From: Chloroflexota bacterium
GTDB taxonomy: Bacteria > Chloroflexota > Limnocylindria > Limnocylindrales > CSP1-4
DNA length: 21,816 nt
Assembly (NCBI GenBank): GCA_021786915.1
Contig: JAJYMP010000363.1
Location: 1 to 21,816 of the forward strand
Direction of reading: 5' to 3'
Under the pieces are notes generated by a model. It had not been told where the DNA came from, did no database searches, and saw nothing but the letters and a program-made list of their open reading frames with translations. Below, one piece after another: positions 13,267 through 20,768 of this stretch; positions within the stretch are counted from its first letter, which is position 1; every line of letters starts with the position of its first letter. A program made the translations under genes and the position numbers.

Positions 13267-14769
13267 ATGCGCACTACGCCTCGGATCGGCGCGTCCCTGC
13301 TGGCCCTCGTCATGCTCCTCGCCGCCTGCGGCGGAAGCGTAAAGACCGGGCCGAACGCGTCACAGATCCCCGATCCGGGCACGGCCAGCGGACGTTTCAA
13401 GGGCGTGGCGCTGGTGGTGGCCGGGCCAGCAGGACAGCTGGACTTCATGAAGGCCAAGGCTCAGAACTGGGCGAGCCAGACCGGGGCGTCAGTCCGGGTC
13501 GACGAGATCCCGTTCGGCGACCTCAACGACAAGATCCTCTCGGCGCTGAGCACCAACACCTACCTCGCCGACGTGATCAACATCGGCAGCAACCTGGGTG
13601 GCGACCTGATGGGCGGCGGACTGGTGCTGCCCGTGCCGGACTGGGCCACGGAGCGCGCCAAGTACGACGGCGTGCTGAAGATCTTCCGCGAGCAGTCGCT
13701 GTCGTGGGGCGGCACCGCCTACGGCATGCCCTGGGACGGCGACATCCTGACCTACTTCTACCGAGCCGACGCGTTCGGCCAGTACGCGGACAAGTTTAAG
13801 CAGCAGACCGGCAAGGATCTGACGCCGGCGGCCTCCTGGCAGCAGTACGCCGAGATCGCCAAGTTCTTCACCGGTTGGGACTGGAACGGCGACGGCGCGA
13901 ATGACTACGGGCTGGTCGAGCTGCCGATGCGCAAGAACCAGGGCTGGAACGGATTCATGACTCGCGCGGCCGCCTATGCCAAGGCGCCCGACGACCCGGG
14001 CTTCTTCTTCGACCCCGAAACGATGACCGCGCGCATCAACAACCCCGGCTTTGTGCAGGCCCTTCAGGACTGGGCGGATGTCATCAAGTACGGTCCGCCC
14101 GGCATGCTGAATTTCGGCTGGATCGAGAACGCGCAGACCTTTGCCGCCGGCCAGGCCGCCCAAGACATCCAGTGGGGCGACATCGGACCGGTCAGCCATG
14201 ATCCGAAGATGACGAAGATCGAGGGCAAGGTGGGCTACGGCGTGGCACCGGGCTCCGAGCGCTACTTTGACCCAAAGAAGAACGACTGGGTGACCCCCGG
14301 CGCCCCTAACCATGCCTCGTTTCTCGGTTTCGGTGGCTGGATCAATGTGGTTCCGACGTCAACCAAGAACGCGGCGGCTGCCTTTGACCTGGCTGCCTTC
14401 CTGGGCAGCCCGGAGGTAATGAACGAGGCGGTCATCACCCCGGGAACCGGCGTGAACCCGTCGCGTGACAGCCAGCTGCAGCCCGAGATCTGGGTCAAGG
14501 CCGGCTGGTCGCAGGACGAGGCCAAGGCCTACACCGACGCGATCCGTTCGGCCCTCGAGGATCCGAACGCCGTGTTCGACATGCGGCTGCCGGGCTTCCC
14601 GGAGTACAAGGACGCCGTCGAGCTGGCGGTGTCGGAGGCGCTCTCCGGGCAGAGCGACGCCAAGGCGGCGCTCGATAGGGCGGCCAAGACCTGGGACGAG
14701 ATCACCAACCGCCTAGGTCGGGACAAGCAGCGCGAGCTGTACCGTGAGTCTCTTGGGCTCTCCGGGTAG
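13267..14769 (+). CDS. ABC transporter substrate-binding lipoprotein (CUT1 sugar type)
   Basis: The 500-residue protein starts at ATG with AAGGAG (13253-13258) eight bases upstream; the longer upstream frame overlaps the BtpA gene and is rejected. The signal peptide ends in a lipobox (LLAAC, Cys21), so it is a membrane-anchored lipoprotein. The mature part has the family 1 extracellular solute-binding layout: DEIPFGDLNDKILSALS, YGMPWDGDILTYFYRADAF (152-170), ASWQQYAEIAKFF, GFGGWINVVPTSTKNAAAAF and a C-terminal FDMRLPGFPEYKDAVELAV. A calcium-loop-like DWNGDGANDYG (205-215) is present, as in several large sugar-binding proteins. It should deliver a carbohydrate-like ligand to the two permeases encoded next. 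Confidence 0.9.
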   Translation: MRTTPRIGASLLALVMLLAACGGSVKTGPNASQIPDPGTASGRFKGVALVVAGPAGQLDFMKAKAQNWASQTGASVRVDEIPFGDLNDKILSALSTNTYLADVINIGSNLGGDLMGGGLVLPVPDWATERAKYDGVLKIFREQSLSWGGTAYGMPWDGDILTYFYRADAFGQYADKFKQQTGKDLTPAASWQQYAEIAKFFTGWDWNGDGANDYGLVELPMRKNQGWNGFMTRAAAYAKAPDDPGFFFDPETMTARINNPGFVQALQDWADVIKYGPPGMLNFGWIENAQTFAAGQAAQDIQWGDIGPVSHDPKMTKIEGKVGYGVAPGSERYFDPKKNDWVTPGAPNHASFLGFGGWINVVPTSTKNAAAAFDLAAFLGSPEVMNEAVITPGTGVNPSRDSQLQPEIWVKAGWSQDEAKAYTDAIRSALEDPNAVFDMRLPGFPEYKDAVELAVSEALSGQSDAKAALDRAAKTWDEITNRLGRDKQRELYRESLGLSG

Positions 14770-14772
14770 CCG

Positions 14773-15702
14773 ATGCGCTCTGCCGGGTCGGCCGGGGCGG
14801 GCAAGCCTGCCCCGGCCGACCGCGACCGCATGGCCCGGCGCCTGTTTCTGGCCCCGGCCGTGCTGGTCGTGTTGCTGCTTTCGCTTTTCCCGCTGGTCTT
14901 CTCACTGGGGTTGACGTTCACCAACGTCAATCTGTTCAGGCGCGGGGTACCGCTGACCTTTGCCGGGGCCGACAATTGGGTGCGCCTGCTTGGAGACGAC
15001 GCGCTGTGGGAAACATTGGGCAACACCGCCATCTTCGTGACCGGAGCGGTGGTACTCGAGTACGCGCTTGGGCTCGGGCTGGCGCTGCTGCTCAACCGCG
15101 GCGTCCGCGGCCAGCGCGGCTGGCGACTGTTCTTCCTGCTGCCGATGATGATGAGCCCCATCGCCGTCGGCTTCATCATCGGCCGGATGATGTTCGGCGA
15201 GGCGTTCGGGCCGGTCAACGATCTGCTCGGCCGCGTCGGTCTGGCGCCCGTCAGCTGGTTCGGGCCGCCCTGGATGGCGCGGCTCACGCTCATTCTGGTC
15301 GACGCCTGGCAGTGGACGCCGTTCATGATGTTACTCCTGCTGGCAGGGCTGCAGACCATTCCCCATGAGCCGGTGGAAGCCGCGCGTGTCGACGGCGCCA
15401 GCTCGTGGCAGGTCTTCCGCTACGTCATCTTCCCGCTACTGCTGCCCGCTTCCATCACTGCCATCCTGTTGCGGGCGGTCGAGGCGTTCAAGGTGATCGA
15501 CATCATCAGGGTGGTCACCGGCGGCGGGCCCGGCCGGGCGACCGAGTCGGCGATGGTCTATGTCTACGACCTCGGGGCCAAACAGGGCGACCTGGCGTAT
15601 GCCTCAACCGCCGCCTACGTGCTGATGATCGGGGTCATTGCGGTGGCCACCGGGCTGCTGCTCTTGACCCGCCGCCTGACCGCGCGTTACGCCGAGCTAT
15701 GA
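14773..15702 (+). CDS. ABC sugar transporter permease (MalF/UgpA-like)
   Basis: Three bases separate this 309-residue gene from the binding-protein stop. Six hydrophobic helices are visible, the first at about 24-45 (LFLAPAVLVVLLLSLFPLVF) and the last near 285-300. The cytoplasmic EAA loop that contacts the ATPase is EPVEAARVDGASSWQVFRYV (199-218), ending IFPLLLP. NLFRRGVPLTFAGADNWVRLL is the typical periplasmic segment after TM1. The N-terminal 20 residues are basic and alanine-rich; an in-frame ATG at 14830 is an alternative start. The stop overlaps the next gene as ATGA. It pairs with the downstream permease to form the membrane channel of a CUT1-type importer. Confidence 0.9.
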   Translation: MRSAGSAGAGKPAPADRDRMARRLFLAPAVLVVLLLSLFPLVFSLGLTFTNVNLFRRGVPLTFAGADNWVRLLGDDALWETLGNTAIFVTGAVVLEYALGLGLALLLNRGVRGQRGWRLFFLLPMMMSPIAVGFIIGRMMFGEAFGPVNDLLGRVGLAPVSWFGPPWMARLTLILVDAWQWTPFMMLLLLAGLQTIPHEPVEAARVDGASSWQVFRYVIFPLLLPASITAILLRAVEAFKVIDIIRVVTGGGPGRATESAMVYVYDLGAKQGDLAYASTAAYVLMIGVIAVATGLLLLTRRLTARYAEL

Positions 15703-16550
15703 GCCTGGGCCGGCTCGCCGCCGTCACCCGCACCATCGGCCTGCTGAGCTGGGCGCTCGTCGTGGGCTTCCCGCTGTACTGGATCACGATCACCTCGTTC
15801 AAGACCGCCGGGGCCATCGCCGGACGGCCAACGTACCTTCCGTGGGTCGACTTCCAGCCGGTGCTCGACGCGTGGGAATGGATGTTGGCCTCGGACGCGC
15901 GCGGCGATGTGCTACGCGCCTTCGCCAACAGCCTGGTGGCGGCCGGGGGCAGCGCCCTGGTCGCTACGCTGCTTGGCGCGCTGGGCGCGTACGGGTTGGT
16001 TCGGTTCCGGTACCGGGCCGGCCCGTGGCGCAACGACGACATTGCCTTCTGGTTTGTGTCACAGCGGATGCTGCCGCCAGTCGCCGTCGTGCTGGCTTTC
16101 CTGTTGATGTTCCGCGAGCTGAACCTGCTCGACTCGCAGGTTGGCCTGCTCATCGCCTACACGGGCTTCTCGCTGCCGTTCGCTATCTGGATCCTGCGCA
16201 ACAGCTTCGCGCGCATCCCGATCGAGCTGGAGGAGTCCGCGCGGGTCGAGGGCGCCAGCGTCTGGCAAGCGTTCCGCCACATCGCGCTGCCGCTGGCGCG
16301 CCCGGGCCTGGTGGCCTCCGGCCTCTTCTGCTTCATCTTCGCCTGGAACGAGTACCTGTTCGCGCTGATGCTCACCTTCCAGGACGCGACGACCGTGCCG
16401 CCGCTGTTGGCCGCTCGGATCACCTCCTTCGGGGCCCAGTGGGATCGGCTCTCGGCGCTGACGCTCGTGAACCTCGCGCCCGCCCTGGTGGTCGGCTTGA
16501 TCCTCGAGCGCTACCTGGCCCAAGGTCTGTTCGCGGGTGCCGAACGGTGA
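15699..16550 (+). CDS. ABC sugar transporter permease (MalG/UgpE-like)
   Basis: The 283-residue protein starts at ATG in the ATGA overlap with the first permease. TM1 is at about 13-32 (followed by TITSFKT, the typical MalG-type turn), with further helices near 80-100, 125-140, 150-165, 203-220 and 250-270. The EAA loop is ELEESARVEGASVWQAFRHI (177-196), then ALPLARPGL. FIFAWNEYLFALMLT is the conserved MalG-type segment before the last helix. It forms a heterodimer with the upstream permease. No gene for the nucleotide-binding subunit lies in the window, so a shared MsmK/UgpC-type ATPase encoded elsewhere probably energises the system. It overlaps the next gene by GTGA. Confidence 0.9.
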   Translation: MSLGRLAAVTRTIGLLSWALVVGFPLYWITITSFKTAGAIAGRPTYLPWVDFQPVLDAWEWMLASDARGDVLRAFANSLVAAGGSALVATLLGALGAYGLVRFRYRAGPWRNDDIAFWFVSQRMLPPVAVVLAFLLMFRELNLLDSQVGLLIAYTGFSLPFAIWILRNSFARIPIELEESARVEGASVWQAFRHIALPLARPGLVASGLFCFIFAWNEYLFALMLTFQDATTVPPLLAARITSFGAQWDRLSALTLVNLAPALVVGLILERYLAQGLFAGAER

Positions 16551-17212
16551 ACGGGCAACCCGTGAGGGTCGGGCTCATCTTTCTGGCCCAGTTTGATGAC
16601 CGCAGCGTGGCGCTGCTCCAGCGCTGCCGGCGTGCCCTCGAGCGCCTTGCCCGTGGGGGATGGCGCCTGTCGATCGACGGGATGGTCGGTCGTCAGGATC
16701 GCGGCGCGGTAGTGTACCGAGCCAGCACCTTCCACGACATCGACTTGTTCGGGGTCTTTGAGGCGCCTGACTGGGCGGCGGCCCTGGAGGGCATGGCGCT
16801 GCTGGAGGCTGCCGGTTGGGGACGCCTCTTCCGCTGCAGTTGGCTGCTCGGACCACGCGATCTGGGACCGACGCCGACCCCCGCTCCGCCGGCTGGAGGG
16901 CTGGGCTTCCTGGCCCTCTGGAACTGGAACGAGGCCTGGCACGCCGCATCGCTTGCCGAGCGTAGCGCCTACGATGTGGACTGCGACATCGCCTTCGGCA
17001 ACGACACTGCCCTGGGTGCCGACCAAGCGGGGCGCTTCTCCACCTCACTGACCAGCGCGTGGGACCACGTTTCGCTGTGGGAAATCACCGATGCCGCCAT
17101 GCTGGGCAGGGCGATGCGCGTTCACGAGGAGGTTCGCGACTTCATGTTTACAGCCTCCAGCCACTACATCGGCTGGGCGATGCCGTTCGCCGACCTGGAG
17201 GATGAACGATGA
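16547..17212 (+). CDS. Hypothetical protein with two dimeric alpha/beta-barrel-like repeats
   Basis: The 221-residue protein starts at the GTG in the GTGA overlap with the permease gene; the longer frame shadows that gene. It contains two related units joined by a proline-rich linker (GPRDLGPTPTPAPPAGG, 102-118). Unit 1 has VGLIFLAQF, a helix, then STFHDIDLFGVFEAPDWAAA (60-79). Unit 2 has GFLALWNWN, GADQAGRFST (157-166) and AWDHVSLWEITDAAMLGRAM (171-190). Each unit fits a ferredoxin-like beta-alpha-beta-beta-alpha fold of the dimeric alpha/beta-barrel type. Unit 2 closely resembles the next gene's product. No family is recognised; it may be an enzyme or ligand-binding protein for the transported compound. 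Confidence 0.7.
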   Translation: MNGQPVRVGLIFLAQFDDRSVALLQRCRRALERLARGGWRLSIDGMVGRQDRGAVVYRASTFHDIDLFGVFEAPDWAAALEGMALLEAAGWGRLFRCSWLLGPRDLGPTPTPAPPAGGLGFLALWNWNEAWHAASLAERSAYDVDCDIAFGNDTALGADQAGRFSTSLTSAWDHVSLWEITDAAMLGRAMRVHEEVRDFMFTASSHYIGWAMPFADLEDER

Positions 17213-17508
17213 TCGTCTGGATCCACCAGTACCGTCCGCGCAGCGCCTGGTACCGCCTCGCCGAGGAACGGCATCGTGCGCTGGCCGCTGCCTGGGAGAG
17301 TTGCCACCGTGTCGCCATCGCGGGCGGCGCGGACCTCGTAGGTCGCTACTCGGTGCGGGGGCAGTCGCTCTATGAGCGGGTAGAGGTGTGGCTGTTCCCC
17401 GATGTGATTGCCGCGGAGCGCCACTGGGTTGACCTGATTTCAGCGGGATACCTCGACTGGCGCGAGACAGCGAATCTCCTCGGCGTTCAGACGGATGACG
17501 AGGTCTGA
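17209..17508 (+). CDS. Small hypothetical protein, single copy of the same repeat
   Basis: The 99-residue protein starts at ATG in an ATGA overlap with the previous gene and is the last gene of the catabolic cluster. It aligns with the second half of its neighbour: MIVWIHQYRP matches the first strand, GGADLVGRYSV (38-48) matches GADQAGRFST, and YERVEVWLFPDVIAAERHW matches WDHVSLWEITDAAMLGRAM. It is therefore one ferredoxin-like, dimeric alpha/beta-barrel-type unit, probably arising by duplication. It may dimerise with itself or complex with the upstream two-unit protein. The function is unknown; co-expression with the kinase, BtpA-like protein and transporter suggests a part in the same pathway. 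Confidence 0.7.
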   Translation: MIVWIHQYRPRSAWYRLAEERHRALAAAWESCHRVAIAGGADLVGRYSVRGQSLYERVEVWLFPDVIAAERHWVDLISAGYLDWRETANLLGVQTDDEV

Positions 17509-17800
17509 TCGTCAATCGACTTCGAGGTCGCGTCCGGGATCTGCTGGAAAAGCTGTGACGGCAGCGGCTCCTCGGCACGGGTATATCAGGCGAGCTGCTG
17601 GGCCGTCTGCGGGACCGTCTATCGAGGGAACCATTCAACGGTCACTCCTCAGAACCACCCGGTGAACATACGGTTCCATGCCGGAGCACGACGTTGCGGG
17701 TGGTGCCCGGCGCCGAGCGAAGCAACCACTGACCGGGATCCCGCAGCTGGAACTCACGCGTGTACCTATGGACCGACCTTGGTCGAGGACGGGGCAGGGA
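17509..17800. other. 292-base gap between catabolic cluster and mobile-element remnant
   Basis: No coding frame here has protein-like character. The right-hand part should contain the outer end of the IS1634-type remnant, because its transposase frame ends at 17801 on the minus strand. With only one end of the element present I could not identify its terminal repeat. No T-tract terminator is evident after the last gene of the cluster. Confidence 0.4.
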
Positions 17801-19072
17801 TCAGGCGGTGGCGGCAGCCCGGGCGGGCGCGAGCGCGAAGAAGCGCGGTGGCTCGGCCACCGCGAGCGCCCTGAAGATGGCGGCCTGAGAGGCGGTCGTC
17901 TCGGTGCGCTGGGCGACCTCACCGGCCGGGCCGCTGAAGCGCCCGAGGTGGAGCTTGTCGAGCTCGGAGCGCAGCCTGCGCCAGGTCTCGCCGGTGGCCT
18001 GCTCCGCCATCCGGACCAGGAGGAGGGCGAGCCAGCAGAGGAGGACGTGCGCCCGGATGCGCGCCTCCCTGCGGTGGTAGACCGGCCGCCACGCCAAGCT
18101 CGTCTTCAGGTCGCGCCAGGCGCGCTCGACCTCGAGCAGCTGCTGGTAGCCGATGGCCACCTCCACCGCGGAGAGCGACGGATCGCTCGTGCGCAGGAGG
18201 AACGTGTCGTCGAGGCGCGCCTCCACGGCGACGGCGGCACGGTCGATCCGGAGCAACCCCTGCCTCGTCACCCGCAGGAAGCGCCGGTAGCCCGGCTTCG
18301 CGCGCAGGCGGCAGGCGAGCGCCTGGCGCACTTCGGGTGTCGCGTCGTCGGAGCCGGCGATGGCGGCTTCGAGCTGGTCGTAGCCGATATCTCCGATCAG
18401 GTGCTTGCCGCAGCCGGCGCAGTGGAACATGTCCAGCGCGTAGGGTCGACGAGGGTCGGCGGGTCTCCCGGTGGTTGTAGCCCGGCGAGCCCGCCGGCTC
18501 CGGGCAGACTCCCAGAGCTCGACGGGGACGATCGGCTCCCAGTCCGCCGGAGCTCCGTCCCGGAGTCGACCGACGTAAAGCGGCGAGGTCAGGATGCTTC
18601 GGACGGTGAAGAGCGGGAGCCCCACCAAGCTCGCGACTTCCCGGTCCGGGAGTCCGGCGGCAGACAGTTCGAAGACACGCCGGACGAGCGGGAGCTTGGC
18701 CGGATCGGGCTCGACGAGCTTGTCGGGATCACGCCGGAAGCCGAACGGCGGATGGCCGCCCGGGTCGCGCTTCGTGGTGAGCTTCGCGGCGAGACCCTCG
18801 CGGACCTGCCGGCGATGCTTGCGCAACCACGAGTCGGCGGCCTTCGCCTCGTCGACGAGCTGGTCCCAGTGGCGATCGGCCGACGAGAGGATCTCCTCGT
18901 CGCAGAAGTACACCGGGACGCCGGCCGGGTGGAGGATGTCTTGAAGGAGTTCCAGGGTCCGGCGGAGGTTCTGCTGCCCGCGGGAGACGTAGCCGACGAG
19001 GAGGACGTCGAACTCGCCCCCGTCCCCCTGCGCGGCGCCGAGCATCGCGGCTATCTCCGCTGACCGGTACAC
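17801..19072 (-). pseudogene. Chimeric ORF: serine recombinase middle fused to IS1634-type transposase C-terminus
   Basis: One open frame of 423 codons joins two unrelated genes. Residues 1-225 match a large serine recombinase without its catalytic N-terminus: FDVLLVGYVSRGQQNLRRTL (21-40), the recombinase domain GGHPPFGFRRDPDKLVEPDP (105-124), LTSPLYVGRLRDG, and FHCAGCGKHL (216-225), the first half of the zinc ribbon; the second CxxC is missing. From about 230-260 on it is an IS1634-family transposase: PGYRRFLRVTRQGLLRIDRA, RLDDTFLLRTSDPSLSAVEV, the catalytic-glutamate helix LEVERAWRDLK (313-323), RPVYHRREARIRAHVLLCWL (329-348) and a normal C-terminus ending AEPPRFFALAPA. The transposase lacks its N-terminal aspartates and the recombinase its serine, so neither activity is expected. 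The GTG at 19072 is merely the first in-frame start. Confidence 0.8.
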
Positions 19073-19104
19073 GGTTCGCCCGGAGTGGGCCGCGCGCCAG
19101 ACGA

Positions 19105-19326
19105 GTCCGGGTCGAGCGGGCCAACCGGACCCGCACCGAGGAGTTCCACGAGGTCACCGACGCCGAGCCCGACCTCGCCTCCCTCGCCCCGGCCCTTTGG
19201 ACGTGGGAGGACACGCACAACCGGGTCCGTCCCCACCAGTCCCTCGGTCACCTCACCCCTGCCGAGTACCTCGCGTTCCTGGGGATCGATGTGTCGTGGA
19301 CGTGCTGGATGAGTACACCCGCTTGA
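19105..19326 (+). pseudogene. 3' remnant of an rve-type transposase (IS3/IS481-like)
   Basis: From about 19105 to the TGA at 19324-19326 the plus strand reads VRVERANRTRTEEFHEVTD, then LASLAPALWTWEDTHNRVRP and HQSLGHLTPAEYLAFLG. G/R-V-E-R-x-N-R-T, W-x-x-x-x-N-x-x-RPHQ-x-LG and TP-x-E-YL are the C-terminal signature of rve-fold (DDE) integrase-type transposases. Upstream of 19105 the similarity stops abruptly, next to the truncated recombinase, so the first two catalytic aspartates are gone; the Glu of RVER lies where the final catalytic Glu is expected. About 73 codons remain. Confidence 0.7.
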
Positions 19327-19352
19327 CAACGCCGCCAACAGTTAGGTAAGGT
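19323..19352 (+). promoter_or_regulatory. Promoter of the ROK regulator gene
   Basis: TTGACA (19323-19328), an 18-base spacer and TAAGGT (19347-19352) lie about 90 bases before the regulator gene. The -35 box contains the TGA stop of the transposase remnant (19324-19326), so the promoter uses sequence at the very end of a mobile element. Confidence 0.5.
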
Positions 19353-19359
19353 GCCTAAC
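19341..19359. promoter_or_regulatory. Operator-like palindrome overlapping the -10 box
   Basis: GTTAGG (19341-19346) and CCTAAC (19354-19359) form a perfect inverted repeat around a 7-base centre that contains most of the -10 hexamer. Binding here would block transcription. The likely binder is the ROK regulator encoded just downstream (autoregulation), which is inferred from position. Confidence 0.6.
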
Positions 19360-19441
19360 CAATGCAGGACGGCGCGGGCGCCCTACGTCCTGGCGCCGAA
19401 TCCAGGCACGCGTGCTCTCTCACGGGGAGGTAGATCGCCTC

Positions 19442-20740
19442 ATGCTTCGCCCCAACGCCTGGCGTCGTGATCCGCTGCCCAGTCTCGGCCGCGCCGTGAG
19501 CGAAGCACGGGTGATGGATCTCCTCCATCGTGGTCCCGCGTCGCGTGCCGCGATCAGCCGCGCGACGGGTCTCTCGAAGCCGACGGTGTCCGCCGTCGTT
19601 CGGGACCTCGAGGAGGCCGGCCTCGTCCGCCTGGGTGGCCGAGCGTCCGGCGGCGTCGGCCGATCGTCCACGCTCTACGAGGTGAATCCGTCCGCGGCAT
19701 ACGGGCTCGGGTTCGACATCGGCGGCACGAGTCTCCGCGCGGCGCTGGTTGACCTGTTCGGCACCTCCCTCGCCGAGGTGAACGAGCCCACCCGCCATGA
19801 GCGACGCGCCGAGCTCCTCGCACAGGTCGCCGACGTGTACGAGCGACTGCTGCGCGAGGCGGGCGTGGCTCGGGCCGATGTGCGCGCGGCCGGGATCAGC
19901 GTGCCGGGCGTGATCCATCCCGAGACCGACGTGATCACCGCCGCCTACAACGTGCCGGCACTGACCGACGCACATCCTCACCGAGATTTCACGGACGCGC
20001 TCGGCCTGCCGGTGCTCATCGCGAACGACGTCAACCTGGCGGCCGCCGGCGAGCAATGGCGCGGATCGGCGGCCGGCAGCTCGAACTTCGTCGCGCTCTC
20101 GATCGGCACGGGAATCGGCGTCGGAATTGTCGCGGACGGCGCGATCTACGTCGGCGCTCGAGGTGCGGCGGGCGAGATCGGCCTGCTCCCGCTCGCCCCC
20201 GGCCCGATCGACTTCTCGCGGACCGTGGGTGGGCCGTTCGAGGATGCGGCGTCCGGTCCGGCCGCGTTGGCCCGCCTCAGGGCGGCCGTGGCGAGCGCGC
20301 CGCAAACGTCGCTCACTGCCGATGCGACGTTGCCCGAGCTGTTCGATGCGGCCGCCGCAGGGGACCCTCTCGCCGTCGAGCTGGTCGAGCAGGAGGCGCG
20401 ACTCCTCGCGTTCGGCATCGCGGCGATCGTGGCGCTCATCGATCCGGCACTGATCGTCCTGGGGGGCGGCCTCGGCGCGAACCCCGCGCTCCTGGAGCCC
20501 GTGCGTCGCCACGTGGCCGCGATCGTCGTCGAGCCACCCGACATCGTCACCACGTCTCTCGGGGGGCGGGCGTCGCTGATGGGCGCGGTGGCGGTGGCGC
20601 TCAATGCCGTGCGCGATCAACTGCTGCGGGAGGTGCGGCGGGTACGCGCCGGACGCGACGGGCAGGGCCGGGGCGACGCGGGGCTCATGGTGGGCACGAT
20701 TGGGCCGCGGCAACGCGGGCAGGGGACGGAGGTGGCGTGA
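19442..20740 (+). CDS. ROK-family transcriptional regulator (sugar-responsive repressor)
   Basis: ATG 19442 follows GGAGG (19426-19430) by 11 bases; a GTG at 19412 would add ten residues. The 432-residue protein has an N-terminal winged helix (about 18-80, with SRAAISRATGLSKPTVSAVV at 34-53) and a ROK domain: GFDIGGTSLRAALVD (90-104), VLIANDVNLAAAGEQW (191-206), ALSIGTGIGVGIV (218-230) and IVLGGGLGANP near 345. Asp196 matches the ROK catalytic aspartate. The zinc-binding C-x-C-G-x-x-G-C motif is absent, and the usual His after GEIG is replaced (GAAGEIGLLPL, 241-251), so it is probably a sensor, not an active kinase. The extra C-terminal tail after residue 395 is basic and low-complexity. It precedes a ribose-type binding-protein gene by 28 bases and likely controls that transport operon. 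Confidence 0.88.
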   Translation: MLRPNAWRRDPLPSLGRAVSEARVMDLLHRGPASRAAISRATGLSKPTVSAVVRDLEEAGLVRLGGRASGGVGRSSTLYEVNPSAAYGLGFDIGGTSLRAALVDLFGTSLAEVNEPTRHERRAELLAQVADVYERLLREAGVARADVRAAGISVPGVIHPETDVITAAYNVPALTDAHPHRDFTDALGLPVLIANDVNLAAAGEQWRGSAAGSSNFVALSIGTGIGVGIVADGAIYVGARGAAGEIGLLPLAPGPIDFSRTVGGPFEDAASGPAALARLRAAVASAPQTSLTADATLPELFDAAAAGDPLAVELVEQEARLLAFGIAAIVALIDPALIVLGGGLGANPALLEPVRRHVAAIVVEPPDIVTTSLGGRASLMGAVAVALNAVRDQLLREVRRVRAGRDGQGRGDAGLMVGTIGPRQRGQGTEVA

Positions 20741-20768
20741 GCCACCCAACGGTGAGGAGGCACGGTTC

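Larger units (their letters stand above)
17801..19326. mobile_element. Composite of broken mobile elements
   Basis: Three element fragments lie together: the 3' part of an IS1634-type transposase and the middle of a large serine recombinase, fused in one minus-strand frame (17801-19072), and the 3' end of an rve-type transposase on the plus strand (about 19105-19326). None is complete, so the region should not be mobile on its own. It separates two sugar-uptake loci and marks a site of repeated insertion. Confidence 0.8.

Noticed and set aside
17678..19063. 461-codon plus-strand frame across the mobile-element region
   Set aside because: The opposite strand encodes recognisable recombinase and transposase segments; this frame shows only E/R/G/P-rich shadow sequence.
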